Shown here: positions 1 to 6,311 of the stretch, one piece after another
Numbering within the stretch: position 1 is the first letter of the stretch
How the letters are laid out: each line of letters opens with the position of its first letter
Source: LC029 sp036676475
Lineage (GTDB): Bacteria; Bacillota; Bacilli; Aneurinibacillales; RAOX-1
Direction: 5' to 3'
Assembly: GCA_036676475.1 (NCBI GenBank)
Contig: JAKFCU010000042.1
Coordinates: 1 to 6,355 of the forward strand
Length of the DNA stretch: 6,355 nt
Made by a program: the position numbers and the translations under genes
Notes under the pieces: generated by a model
What the model saw: the letters and a program-made list of their open reading frames with translations, nothing else
Databases searched by the model: none
What the model was told of the DNA's origin: nothing

Positions 1-75
1 GAGATTTTGTATTTAATCCCATTGTTTTTAAGATATTCGTCTCCATAACTCCATCTTACAAAAAAACTGAAAACT

Positions 76-105
76 AAAAAAGGGATACCACTTGTACCCC
101 AAAAA
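76..105 (-). terminator. Distal intrinsic terminator downstream of serA
   Basis: Read on the minus strand, GGGGTAC and GTATCCC (100-94 with 88-82) form a 7-bp stem containing one G-U pair around a 5-nt loop. A run of six U (81-76) and further U-rich sequence follow. It lies about 20 bases beyond the first serA terminator, so it would act as a back-up. I see no gene in 1-75: only short open stretches reach the window edge, and none resembles a known protein. Confidence 0.6.
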
Positions 106-120
106 CTTATAAATTCTTAT

Positions 121-153
121 ATGTAAAAAAGGGCTAGATTTCTCTAACCCTTT
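121..153 (-). terminator. Intrinsic terminator of serA
   Basis: On the minus strand AAAGGGTTAGA (153-143) pairs with TCTAGCCCTTT (138-128), giving an 11-bp stem with one G-U pair and a GAAA tetraloop, followed directly by U residues (130-125). It starts about 60 bases after the serA stop codon and is a textbook Rho-independent terminator. Confidence 0.88.
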
Positions 154-211
154 AATATCAATCTATTTCTTTCTTCTCTATCAACACAACAAATTCAATA
201 CTTATTCGAAA

Positions 212-1408
212 TTAAATAATACGGGCTGTAACGATGCCTTCAATTTGCTTGATTTTTTCCTCTAAACCAGGAATGATATCACCGTTTACTTTATTGTCAA
301 TATCAATCATGGTATACGCATATCCCCCACGGCTTCTATTAACCATGTCAGCAATGTTCAAATTATAGCTTGATATAGCTGATGTGATCTGCCCAACCAT
401 GTTTGGAACGTTTTGATGGAACGCAGCCACACGTCGTTTTCCTGCGTAAGGAAGGGAAGCGTTTGGAAAATTCACTGAGTTTTTGATGTTTCCTGTTTCC
501 AAAAATTCTTTTACTTGACGAGCCGCCATAATGGCACAGTTTTCCTCTGATTCATTTGTTGAGGCACCAAGATGTGGGATTGGAACTGTATTTTTCATTT
601 TCAATACATTTTCATTCGGGAAGTCTGTAATATACACTCCAACTTTTCCGCTTTCGAGTGCGGCTTCCATATCCGGTTCATTCACAAGCTCACCGCGTGA
701 GAAATTTAAAATATGAACACCTTGTTTCATGATGCTAAATGTTTCTTGGTTAAAAATCCCTCTTGTATCATCCGTTAACGGAACGTGGATAGTAATATAA
801 TCAGAGTTAGCAAACAACTGTTCAATTGTCATTGCACGCTGTACATTGCGGGACAAGTTCCATGCTGTATCAACGGAGATGAACGGATCAAACCCTATTA
901 CATCCATGTCTAAATCGAGCGCATCATTCGCTACAAGCGCACCAATCGCCCCTAAACCAATAACACCGAGAGTTTTTCCCTTAATTTCTTTTCCAACAAA
1001 TTGTTTCTTTCCAGCTTCTACAAGCTTTGGAACTTGATCTCCTTCACCTTCTAACGTCTTTGCCCATTCGACACCGGCAAAAAGGTTACGGGATGAAGCA
1101 ATTAATGATGTTAGTACCATTTCTTTTACGGCATTAGCATTCGCACCAGGTGTATTAAAAACAACGATTCCTTGCTCTGTACATTTGTCGACCGGAATAT
1201 TATTGACACCTGCCCCGGCACGTGCAATTGCTTTTAAATTACTGCCAAATTCCATGGAATGCATATTGAAGCTACGAACAACAATAGCATCAGGATTTTC
1301 ACTATCATTGTCGATTGTAAAGTTATCCTTATTGAATACATTTAACCCAGTCTTTGCAATACTATTTAACGTTTTTATTGTTTTTACTTTGTCTAAAATT
1401 TGTGTCAT
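212..1408 (-). CDS. serA: D-3-phosphoglycerate dehydrogenase (short form with one ACT domain)
   Basis: Cytoplasmic NAD-dependent enzyme that oxidises 3-phosphoglycerate to 3-phosphohydroxypyruvate, the first step of serine synthesis. At 398 residues it matches the short PGDH form. The N-terminal substrate domain includes RAGAGVNNIPVD (63-74). The Rossmann domain has GLGAIG (151-156). The active-site residues are visible: Arg238 in NFSRGELVNE, Glu266 in DFPNEN and His279 in PHLGAST. A C-terminal ACT domain (about 326-398) keeps His331, Asn333 and Asn351, which line up with the E. coli serine-binding residues His344, Asn346 and Asn364, so serine feedback is plausible (inference). The start is supported by AGAAGAGGGG (1426-1417) upstream of ATG. 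Expression is probably controlled by the ZTP riboswitch in its leader. No serC or serB is adjacent in the window. Confidence 0.96.
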   Translation of the reverse strand: MTQILDKVKTIKTLNSIAKTGLNVFNKDNFTIDNDSENPDAIVVRSFNMHSMEFGSNLKAIARAGAGVNNIPVDKCTEQGIVVFNTPGANANAVKEMVLTSLIASSRNLFAGVEWAKTLEGEGDQVPKLVEAGKKQFVGKEIKGKTLGVIGLGAIGALVANDALDLDMDVIGFDPFISVDTAWNLSRNVQRAMTIEQLFANSDYITIHVPLTDDTRGIFNQETFSIMKQGVHILNFSRGELVNEPDMEAALESGKVGVYITDFPNENVLKMKNTVPIPHLGASTNESEENCAIMAARQVKEFLETGNIKNSVNFPNASLPYAGKRRVAAFHQNVPNMVGQITSAISSYNLNIADMVNRSRGGYAYTMIDIDNKVNGDIIPGLEEKIKQIEGIVTARII

Positions 1409-1434
1409 TTTATTTACCCCTCTTCTTATTTTTG

Positions 1435-1450
1435 ATAGTTTTTAAACTAT
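1435..1450. repeat. Perfect inverted repeat in the serA leader
   Basis: ATAGTTT, TT, AAACTAT form a perfect palindrome with 7-base arms. It lies between the riboswitch terminator and the serA ribosome binding site, 27 bases before the start codon. It could be an operator half-site pair or a weak AU-rich RNA hairpin; it matches no operator I can name. Confidence 0.3.
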
Positions 1451-1500
1451 GAAACTCTGTAATCACTACAAAAAATAGTAGTATTTACCATCCCTCCTGT

Positions 1501-1540
1501 TAATAAACAGAAAGAGGTAAGGGATACTTCCCTTACCTCT
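1501..1540 (-). terminator. Riboswitch expression platform: intrinsic terminator
   Basis: On the minus strand AGAGGTAAGGGA (1540-1529) pairs perfectly over 12 bp with TCCCTTACCTCT (1524-1513) around a 4-nt loop, followed by the U-rich run TTCTGTTTATTA. It begins directly after the aptamer's CGCCTGGGC element and stands about 90 bases before the serA start, as expected of a transcriptional attenuator. In known ZTP switches of this layout, ligand binding favours readthrough. Confidence 0.85.
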
Positions 1541-1610
1541 GCCCAGGCGAACGGCTACGACACTATGTGCTCCCTCGCGGTTATCCGCGTTTCGCCAGTT
1601 ACACATAGCC
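1541..1610 (-). promoter_or_regulatory. ZTP riboswitch aptamer (pfl motif) in the serA leader
   Basis: The minus-strand RNA has the hallmarks of the ZTP/ZMP (pfl) class. Helix P1 is CTATGTG (1608-1602) with CACATAG (1569-1563). The conserved ACTGGCGAA lies at 1599-1591, and P2 is CGCGG/CCGCG around ATAA. The joining segment AGGGAGCAC follows. After a short linker comes the second subdomain, GCCGTTCGCCTGGGC (1555-1541), whose CGCC can form the class pseudoknot with GGCG of the first subdomain. The class senses ZTP or AICAR monophosphate, which accumulate when 10-formyl-tetrahydrofolate is short. Upstream of serA it would turn on serine supply and hence one-carbon units. The motif match is seen directly; the ligand response is inferred from the class. 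Confidence 0.9.
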
Positions 1611-1624
1611 TTTTATTTGATTTT

Positions 1625-1653
1625 ATTTTATCAGATTCTCCCCCAACCTTCAA
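1625..1653 (-). promoter_or_regulatory. Putative sigma-A promoter for the riboswitch-serA transcript
   Basis: On the minus strand TTGAAG (1653-1648), a 17-bp spacer and TAAAAT (1630-1625) fit the vegetative consensus. The expected start point lies about 10 bases before helix P1 of the ZTP aptamer. Its position between the selO stop and the aptamer makes it the natural serA promoter. Confidence 0.6.
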
Positions 1654-1690
1654 CTACCAAATGTTTGTATTAATTGTGAAGTCTATATTA

Positions 1691-3166
1691 TCAGGTACCA
1701 CAAAAGGTTCGGTAAGGGCAGGTTGATGGCGCAGGTAGTGTGGAGTAATCAGCCTGTTCAGGGGAGTGCTCGTAAGGGCTTGAAAGAACATCAAGAAGCC
1801 GCTCCATCACGCTGTAGTCTCCATGTTTCACTGCTGCTTCTAGTGCCTCTTCTACCCGGTGGTTGCGAGGGATAATCGCAGGATTGCTGTTTCGCATCAA
1901 CTGATGCGAGGAGGCTTTCGATTCCTGCTGCCTGCCTAGTCTCGCCTGCCACAGCTCATGCCACTGAGTAAATTCTGTGGTCCCATATAGGACCGTATCC
2001 TCCGGCTTATCAAAAGTTAAAGCACGAAAGGTATTGGTATAGTCCGCACGATATTTCTTCATCATACTGAGTAGGTCTTCAATAAGGGATTCATCCTGTA
2101 TCTCTTCATTAAATATTCCCAGTTTTGCTCTCATTCCCTCGAGCCAATTACGATGATACAACTCAGTAAATTTTGAAATCGCAACTTGGGCCAGTTCGAC
2201 TGCCTGCTCCAGATTTTCATGCAGCAGCGCCAATAGGGTTTCAGCAAATCGAGTGAGATTCCACCCCCCAATATATGGCTGATTACCATAGGCATAGCGG
2301 CCTTGAGTGTCAATGGAACTGAATACCGTTGCCTGGTCATAATCATCCATGAAGGCGCAAGGACCATAATCAATGGTTTCTCCACTAATGGTCATATTGT
2401 CGGTGTTCATCACCCCGTGAATAAATCCAACTAGTTGCCATTTAGAAATCAGCGCGGCCTGGCGCTTGATCACTTCCTGAAGCAGCAAAAGATAGCGGTT
2501 CGGGGCAGCGTCAATGTCTGGAAAATGTCGTTGCAATGTATAATCTGCCAGTACCCGAAGATCCTCAATTGTGCCCCAATTTGCAATGAATTGAAAGGTG
2601 CCGACTCGCAGATGACTGGCTGCCACGCGGGTTAGAATGGCACCAGGCAATTCGGTTTCGCGGATGACTGACTCACCGGTTGAGACCACTGCTAGACTAC
2701 GGGTGGTAGCAATACCAAGCGCATGCATGGCTTCGCTGATGATATATTCTCGCAGCATCGGTCCAAGTGCCGCTCGACCATCGCCCCGGCGGGAATATGG
2801 GGTTTTACCTGGACCCTTGAGCTGAATATCAAACCGTTCACCTAAGGGGGTGATCTGTTCGCCAAGCAGCAGAGCCCGGCCGTCCCCTAACATCGTAAAA
2901 TGCCCAAATTGATGCCCCGCATATGCTTGAGCAAGAGGCACAGCACCTTCGGGAATCCGATTGCCAGCAAACACTTCTACCCCATCTTCGCTTTGCAGCG
3001 CCTGAACGTTCAACCCCAGAGATGCTGCCAACGGATCATTGAGAATGATCAACTTCGGTGAGCGGACAGGTGTTGGGTTGTGGCTGGTAAAAAATGATTT
3101 CGGCAGACGGGCATAACTGTTGTCTAAGTTCCATCCTGTTTCTATATTTGCTTTTACCTTTGTCAT
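1691..3166 (-). CDS. selO: SelO (YdiU/UPF0061) protein adenylyltransferase
   Basis: Pseudokinase-fold enzyme that transfers AMP from ATP to Ser, Thr or Tyr of target proteins; in studied bacteria it affects redox homeostasis and stress survival. From the chosen start it has 491 residues, a normal length. Recognisable blocks are AYAGHQFGHF (81-90), GDGRALLLGE (94-103), QLKGPGKTPYSRRGDGRAA (115-133), HGVMNTDNM (250-258) and DYGPCAFMD (266-274). Lys117, Arg180, Asp256, Asn257 and Asp266 line up with the catalytic and metal-binding Lys113, Arg176, Asp252, Asn253 and Asp262 of Pseudomonas syringae SelO, so the enzyme looks active. Cys270 and the C-terminal YRTFCGT (Cys489) could form the regulatory disulfide reported for E. 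coli SelO; eukaryotic homologues carry selenocysteine near this end. An in-frame ATG exists 20 codons upstream (3226), but the strong AAAAGGAGA site lies directly before codon 21, so I start there. No terminator is seen before the serA leader. Confidence 0.95.
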   Translation of the reverse strand: MTKVKANIETGWNLDNSYARLPKSFFTSHNPTPVRSPKLIILNDPLAASLGLNVQALQSEDGVEVFAGNRIPEGAVPLAQAYAGHQFGHFTMLGDGRALLLGEQITPLGERFDIQLKGPGKTPYSRRGDGRAALGPMLREYIISEAMHALGIATTRSLAVVSTGESVIRETELPGAILTRVAASHLRVGTFQFIANWGTIEDLRVLADYTLQRHFPDIDAAPNRYLLLLQEVIKRQAALISKWQLVGFIHGVMNTDNMTISGETIDYGPCAFMDDYDQATVFSSIDTQGRYAYGNQPYIGGWNLTRFAETLLALLHENLEQAVELAQVAISKFTELYHRNWLEGMRAKLGIFNEEIQDESLIEDLLSMMKKYRADYTNTFRALTFDKPEDTVLYGTTEFTQWHELWQARLGRQQESKASSHQLMRNSNPAIIPRNHRVEEALEAAVKHGDYSVMERLLDVLSSPYEHSPEQADYSTLPAPSTCPYRTFCGT

Positions 3167-3170
3167 CGTA

Positions 3171-3179
3171 TCTCCTTTT
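3171..3179 (-). promoter_or_regulatory. Ribosome binding site that sets the selO start
   Basis: AAAAGGAGA on the minus strand lies 4 bases before the ATG at 3166. The longer in-frame alternative start at 3226 has no comparable site, and its extra 20 residues (rich in Lys and Arg) are not part of the SelO family. Confidence 0.85.
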
Positions 3180-3228
3180 CTTCTTTTGGCTTTTTGTATC
3201 CTAGTTTTTTCTATTACATAAAACAAAA

Positions 3229-3246
3229 ATCATAGTATTCTATGAT
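3229..3246. repeat. Perfect inverted repeat upstream of selO, possible operator
   Basis: ATCATAG, TATT, CTATGAT form a symmetric site with 7-base arms, 62 to 80 bases before the selO start. The spacing and symmetry suit a dimeric regulator's operator. It does not match the PerR, Fur, CodY or Zur boxes as I know them. An AT-rich hairpin is the alternative. Confidence 0.35.
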
Positions 3247-3322
3247 ATTTTTAGTTATCTAATTTCTATATCAACACCAGGTAGCACCTTTAGTTTCTAC
3301 CTCCTGCCGATTTATTATACCC

Positions 3323-3351
3323 TTACCATACATAGATGATGCCTTTATAAT
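3323..3351 (+). promoter_or_regulatory. Candidate promoter toward the sensor kinase (distal)
   Basis: TTACCA (3323-3328), a 17-bp spacer and a perfect TATAAT (3346-3351) make a plausible sigma-A promoter. It would give a 5' leader of about 150 bases for the kinase gene. The -35 match is 4 of 6. Confidence 0.4.
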
Positions 3352-3428
3352 GTTTTAAAGTATGTACTAAAATCAGAGACGAGAGATAAATGCCACCCTA
3401 AAAAGTATATGGTGCGAACCAAAGAAAC

Positions 3429-3458
3429 TTAGCGTATTGGTTAAACATTAGGTATAAT
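3429..3458 (+). promoter_or_regulatory. Candidate promoter toward the sensor kinase (proximal)
   Basis: A perfect TATAAT (3453-3458) lies 49 bases before the kinase start. The best -35, TTAGCG with an 18-bp spacer, is weak, so this promoter may need an activator or may not be used. Confidence 0.35.
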
Positions 3459-3507
3459 GAGTTGAACATATTAACACGGAAAGTAATCGTGAAAGAGGTC
3501 TAGGCTT

Positions 3508-5400
3508 ATGCTTTTGCGTGCAAATCGGTCAATTCTGTCCCGGTTAACCCTTCAATTGGCATTGATCACCGTAATTGTAGGATTGCTCTCAACTATAATT
3601 CTATATTGGTTATCTAAAGAACATTTCGGTAAACATATTTCATTAGAAATTCAATCTGCTACGGAGATTATCATCCAGTCCATCAATCTTTCGGAACAAG
3701 CAGCAAAAACCGTCGAACAAGACATCGACCGGTTGCTCTATTATGCTACTGTTAATCTTGCGGAAGATCTGAAAGGGAAAAGGCTAGAGGAAATTAGTAG
3801 TCAAGAACTTACAAGGTTGAAAGAAAAGTATCAGGTTACACAGATTTCTCTATGTGTCGAGATCGATGGTCATATCGAGATCATTCAATCCTCAGATCCG
3901 GGCGAGATTGGGGTATCTTCAAAGGATTGGGGTGAAGATAATGCGTGGACGATTGCGTTGCGTCAATTAATTACAACCGGCGGCGTAGACGTGAAAGAAG
4001 GATTTAAACTGCCTAACTACTGGGTTGGACCAGTCGCTAAATCCTCTTGGGAGGATGCTTATTATAAATACGCCTATTATCGTACAATGGACGGAGAAAC
4101 TCCTTATCTAATTGCCCCCTACGTCAAGGATGACCAAATTCAGAAGGTAAAACGGGAGTTTAGCCCGGAACACTTTATCCGTGAGATTACGGATAGAAAC
4201 AAAACGATTGAAAGTATTGCTATCGTCAATGTTACTCCTTGGCTTGAAGGGATATCCAAGCCGAATGAGATTGTGCCGGAACGAGACGATTCTGTACTTT
4301 TTGGCAGTGATCTTATGCAAAGACCCGAGGATCGATTGCATATGCTAAGATTGCAACAAGATAACCGTGCGCAAGCCTACCGATTTAAGGAGCATGGCGT
4401 CCTCTATGAAAAGCACTACGTCCCATTGCCAAATCAACGGGCGATGATTTTGACACGGAACAAGAAGGACGAACAAGCCTTTTTTCAGCTAGCCTTTTTA
4501 ACTATTATTGGGGCCTATCTGTTTATGATTTGCCTTATGCTCTCCCTATCGTATTTATTGACAAAAAGAAGCTTACAGCCCTTGTCCACTATTCGAGAGC
4601 ACTTAAAAAAGGTATCTGAAGGAAATCTAACCGAGGTGATCCCACTCACTGGGAAAAAATCAGATTTGGATCAGGTCGCGGAGTATATAAACGATATGAC
4701 GGTCAAGATGAACTCTCTAATTGTGCAGATGAAAGAGAGAGCAACACAAGATCTCCAAATTACGCAACAAACCTATCAAGAGGAGTTTCAAAATTTAGTC
4801 TCCTCCATGCGATCATTTCGCCATGACATGAATAATCACTTCCAGATCGTCTGGGGACATCTCCAGTTAAAATCGTATGAGCGTGCTGAGGAATACTTCA
4901 GGCAACTCTCGCAAGAGGTGAAAAGGCTGGACCAGTCCATTAAAATAGCACACCCGACTTTGAGTGTACTGTTTTTTTCAAAATCTACGGCTGCAGCAGA
5001 CAGAAAAATTAAATTTCAAATGGACGTGGAGCCTGACTTCACGATGGAATATCCCGAAACAGATCTTATCAGAATGTATGGAAACCTGATGGATAATGCC
5101 ATTGAAGCCACCGGTAAATTGCCTGAAGAGGATCGTTGGATTAAGATCAGCTTGCGTGAGAATGCAGGGAACTACCGATTTGAGGTCCAGAACACGATAG
5201 TACCCGGCTTGCTTAGACCAAAGGATCATGAAAGACTTTTTGAGGTTGGCTTTACCACAAAAGAAATAGGGTCCCCCATTAAACATGGACAAGGATTAGC
5301 GATTGTGAATGACCTTGTAAAAAAGTACAACGGAGAATTGCAGGTAAGAATAGAAGAAGAAAAGATTGTTTTTACGATATTACTCCCAGTTCATCACTAG
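3508..5400 (+). CDS. Membrane sensor histidine kinase with HAMP, Spo0B-type H-box and GHKL ATPase
   Basis: Two-component sensor of 630 residues that should autophosphorylate on histidine and pass the phosphate to a response regulator. Membrane segment 1 is at about 14-35 and segment 2 at about 325-351. The roughly 290 residues between them form an extracytoplasmic sensor of unrecognised ligand, possibly Cache-like. A HAMP linker follows (about 352-407), then a coiled stretch. The H-box is SFRHDMNNHFQIVWGHLQL with His439, of the Spo0B/CitA/DcuS/AgrC type rather than classic HisKA. The ATPase shows the N-box GNLMDNAIEA (525-534), LFEVGFTTK (577-585) and the G-box HGQGLAIVNDLV (593-604). The start is supported by AAGAGGT (3493-3499), a moderate ribosome binding site 8 bases before ATG. 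No response regulator is adjacent: the next 45 bases are non-coding and then converging genes begin. The family is certain; the signal and partner are unknown. Confidence 0.92.
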   Translation: MLLRANRSILSRLTLQLALITVIVGLLSTIILYWLSKEHFGKHISLEIQSATEIIIQSINLSEQAAKTVEQDIDRLLYYATVNLAEDLKGKRLEEISSQELTRLKEKYQVTQISLCVEIDGHIEIIQSSDPGEIGVSSKDWGEDNAWTIALRQLITTGGVDVKEGFKLPNYWVGPVAKSSWEDAYYKYAYYRTMDGETPYLIAPYVKDDQIQKVKREFSPEHFIREITDRNKTIESIAIVNVTPWLEGISKPNEIVPERDDSVLFGSDLMQRPEDRLHMLRLQQDNRAQAYRFKEHGVLYEKHYVPLPNQRAMILTRNKKDEQAFFQLAFLTIIGAYLFMICLMLSLSYLLTKRSLQPLSTIREHLKKVSEGNLTEVIPLTGKKSDLDQVAEYINDMTVKMNSLIVQMKERATQDLQITQQTYQEEFQNLVSSMRSFRHDMNNHFQIVWGHLQLKSYERAEEYFRQLSQEVKRLDQSIKIAHPTLSVLFFSKSTAAADRKIKFQMDVEPDFTMEYPETDLIRMYGNLMDNAIEATGKLPEEDRWIKISLRENAGNYRFEVQNTIVPGLLRPKDHERLFEVGFTTKEIGSPIKHGQGLAIVNDLVKKYNGELQVRIEEEKIVFTILLPVHH

Positions 5401-5444
5401 GCAGTAGACCGTTTGAACGATCACAAGGATTTATCATTCCCAAA

Positions 5445-5973
5445 TTACGGTATGAATTGCAAGGGCCATATAAAGGCACGAAGAGATTTGGCATAGAGGA
5501 GATGAGGGCTGTCCGAAAATAACTCCGGCGGTAAGAACGGGATCATCGACAAGTTGAAATTTACTGCCTCAGCCTGTTGTAACTCCCACTTCCTATGATG
5601 GATATCTCCTCGAAATACCTTTTTTCCTTTGCTCGCCCAAAGCAGGTAACGCTCCGTTAACCACTCTTCTAAAGAGCCCGGTTCGGAATAAAATGGGGGT
5701 GAAGTCGGCCGGTAACGGACATGGAAACGAGCATCGGGTTCACCGGGATGCTTTCGCTCACTCATGTATTCTGTCCCCCCATCTTTCCTGGAGGCCGTCA
5801 TCTTGGCATTCATATAGGGTAAAGAGAACAGCTTCAGCGATTTGGGCACTCAACTCATTTACCGGAATCCTCCAGTGCATAAATAATAAATCATCCCAGG
5901 TTTGCGTCATCACCCATGGTTGGGTAGGCATAGCAAAGGGCCTGTGGTCGGTTTCCAGCAAATCCTTATACAT
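5445..5973 (-). pseudogene. DUF2071 (YqjF-like) gene broken by an internal deletion and frameshift
   Basis: The first 45 codons from ATG 5973 read MYKDLLETDHRPF...TQPWVMTQTWDDLLFMHWRIP, the typical start of YqjF-like DUF2071 proteins, behind a strong GAGGAGG site (5986-5980). The C-terminal part, from LPYMNAKMTA onward (about 5820 down to 5445), is in another frame. It includes RYRPTSPPFYSEPGSLEEWLTERY, RGDIHHRKWELQQAEA and a natural end IWPLQFIP. The usual protein has about 240 residues; about 170 remain, so some 70-80 codons are missing around 5820-5845 and the frame is lost. The biochemical function of the family is unknown. The start overlaps the end of the upstream DCC fragment by 8 bp, implying a former translationally coupled pair. 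It converges on the sensor kinase with 44 bp between stops and no clear terminator. Confidence 0.85.
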
Positions 5974-6106
5974 CTTTTTCCTCCTCAATAAATCGGTGTC
6001 TCCATTCCGGCCAGGGAATAAAGCAGGCGTTGGACTTGCCGAACCAGCTATAGCGGTTGCGGGCCACCCAGTCATACATAACATCACGAAAAGGAGCCGG
6101 TATTAA
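5966..6106 (-). pseudogene. C-terminal fragment of a DCC-family (DUF393) thiol-disulfide oxidoreductase
   Basis: The minus strand reads LIPAPFRDVMYDWVARNR, then YSWFGKSNACFIPWPEWRHRF, then IEEEKDV and stop. This matches the conserved tail of DCC/YuxK-like proteins (arginine-rich VARNRYxWFGK followed by C-x-x-P-x-P-E). Such proteins are usually about 130-140 residues; only 46 codons remain and the N-terminal DxxCC redox motif is missing. The open frame continues upstream into the hairpin of the IS-like end, so the gene was most likely interrupted by that element, with its 5' half beyond the window. The stop overlaps the DUF2071 start (ATGTATAA). Confidence 0.75.
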
Positions 6107-6107
6107 A

Positions 6108-6311
6108 TTGAACCCTCCCCCACCTACACCAAACAAAAGGTGTTGAGGTGGGGGATTCTTTATTGTGATGCTTCATCGAAAGATGCCCCGAAACTCAGAG
6201 GTTCCAAGGTCTTACTCTTCCTCCCCATCCTTATGACAGAAGATGACAGTAACCTCCTACCATGGCCGTGTTCAGCGGCTCTACGCCACGGTCTTCTTAG
6301 GAGAACCCAAG
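6108..6311 (-). ncRNA. Candidate omega-RNA (reRNA) scaffold at the element's right end
   Basis: Several hairpins can be drawn on the minus strand: CTTGGG-TTCT-CCTAAG (6311-6296), CCGTG-GCG...CGC-TGAA-CACGG (6291-6266), CATC-TTTC-GATG (6185-6174) and the terminal C-rich hairpin (6154-6117). In known IS200/IS605 elements the RNA guide of TnpB comes from the 3' end of tnpB plus the right end, and the guide is the flanking DNA. If that holds here, the guide would begin at about 6107 in the DCC gene remnant. This rests on position and drawn stems only; no conserved omega-RNA family was recognised and the boundaries are guesses. Confidence 0.3.
6117..6154. repeat. Imperfect palindrome at the IS200/IS605-like right end
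   Basis: CCCCCACCT and AGGTGGGGG form a 9-bp outer stem. ACACC and GGTGT extend it by 5 bp past a 2-base TG bulge, with an 8-base loop. IS200/IS605 elements carry such subterminal hairpins in place of terminal inverted repeats, and a bulged or unpaired base in the stem is usual. On the plus strand it is followed by ATTCTTTATT, so a terminator role is an alternative. Confidence 0.75.

Larger units (their letters stand above)
3167..3507. other. Divergent intergenic region between selO and the sensor kinase
   Basis: This 341-bp AT-rich stretch separates two genes transcribed away from each other. It holds the selO ribosome binding site, a perfect inverted repeat (3229-3246), an imperfect repeat next to an AGGAGG sequence (3280-3305) and two plus-strand promoter-like pairs. 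No convincing protein-coding gene or structured RNA class could be recognised. AGGGTGGCA on the minus strand (about 3399-3391) resembles the first half of a T-box element, but the rest is absent. Confidence 0.5.

Noticed and set aside
1..77. Short open stretches reaching the left edge on both strands
   Set aside because: Fewer than 25 codons each, no ribosome binding site with sensible spacing, and no similarity that I recognise.
531..1445. Plus-strand open frames within serA
   Set aside because: Antisense shadows of the conserved dehydrogenase; no recognisable domains.
2131..2825. Open frames of 60-85 residues on both strands within selO
   Set aside because: All overlap conserved SelO coding sequence in other frames and show no motifs of their own.
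3167..3226. selO start 20 codons further upstream at ATG 3226
   Set aside because: The extension is unlike the family and has no ribosome binding site; AAAAGGAGA directly precedes the ATG at 3166.
3361..3420. T-box-like sequence on the minus strand (AGGGTGGCA followed by CTCTCGTCTCT)
   Set aside because: The conserved ACCGCG half is missing, no matching terminator/antiterminator pair or stem I can be drawn, and the downstream gene selO is not an amino-acid gene.
4978..5292. 104-residue minus-strand open frame inside the sensor kinase
   Set aside because: It is antisense to the conserved ATPase domain and has no family resemblance.
5693..6106. 137-residue plus-strand open frame
   Set aside because: It lies opposite the DUF2071 and DCC remnants, whose minus-strand translations match known families; the plus-strand protein resembles nothing.
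6117..6160. Plus-strand intrinsic terminator formed by the C-rich hairpin
   Set aside because: The following sequence ATTCTTTATT is only weakly U-rich and no plus-strand gene ends nearby; the IS-end reading explains the hairpin and the truncated neighbour better.
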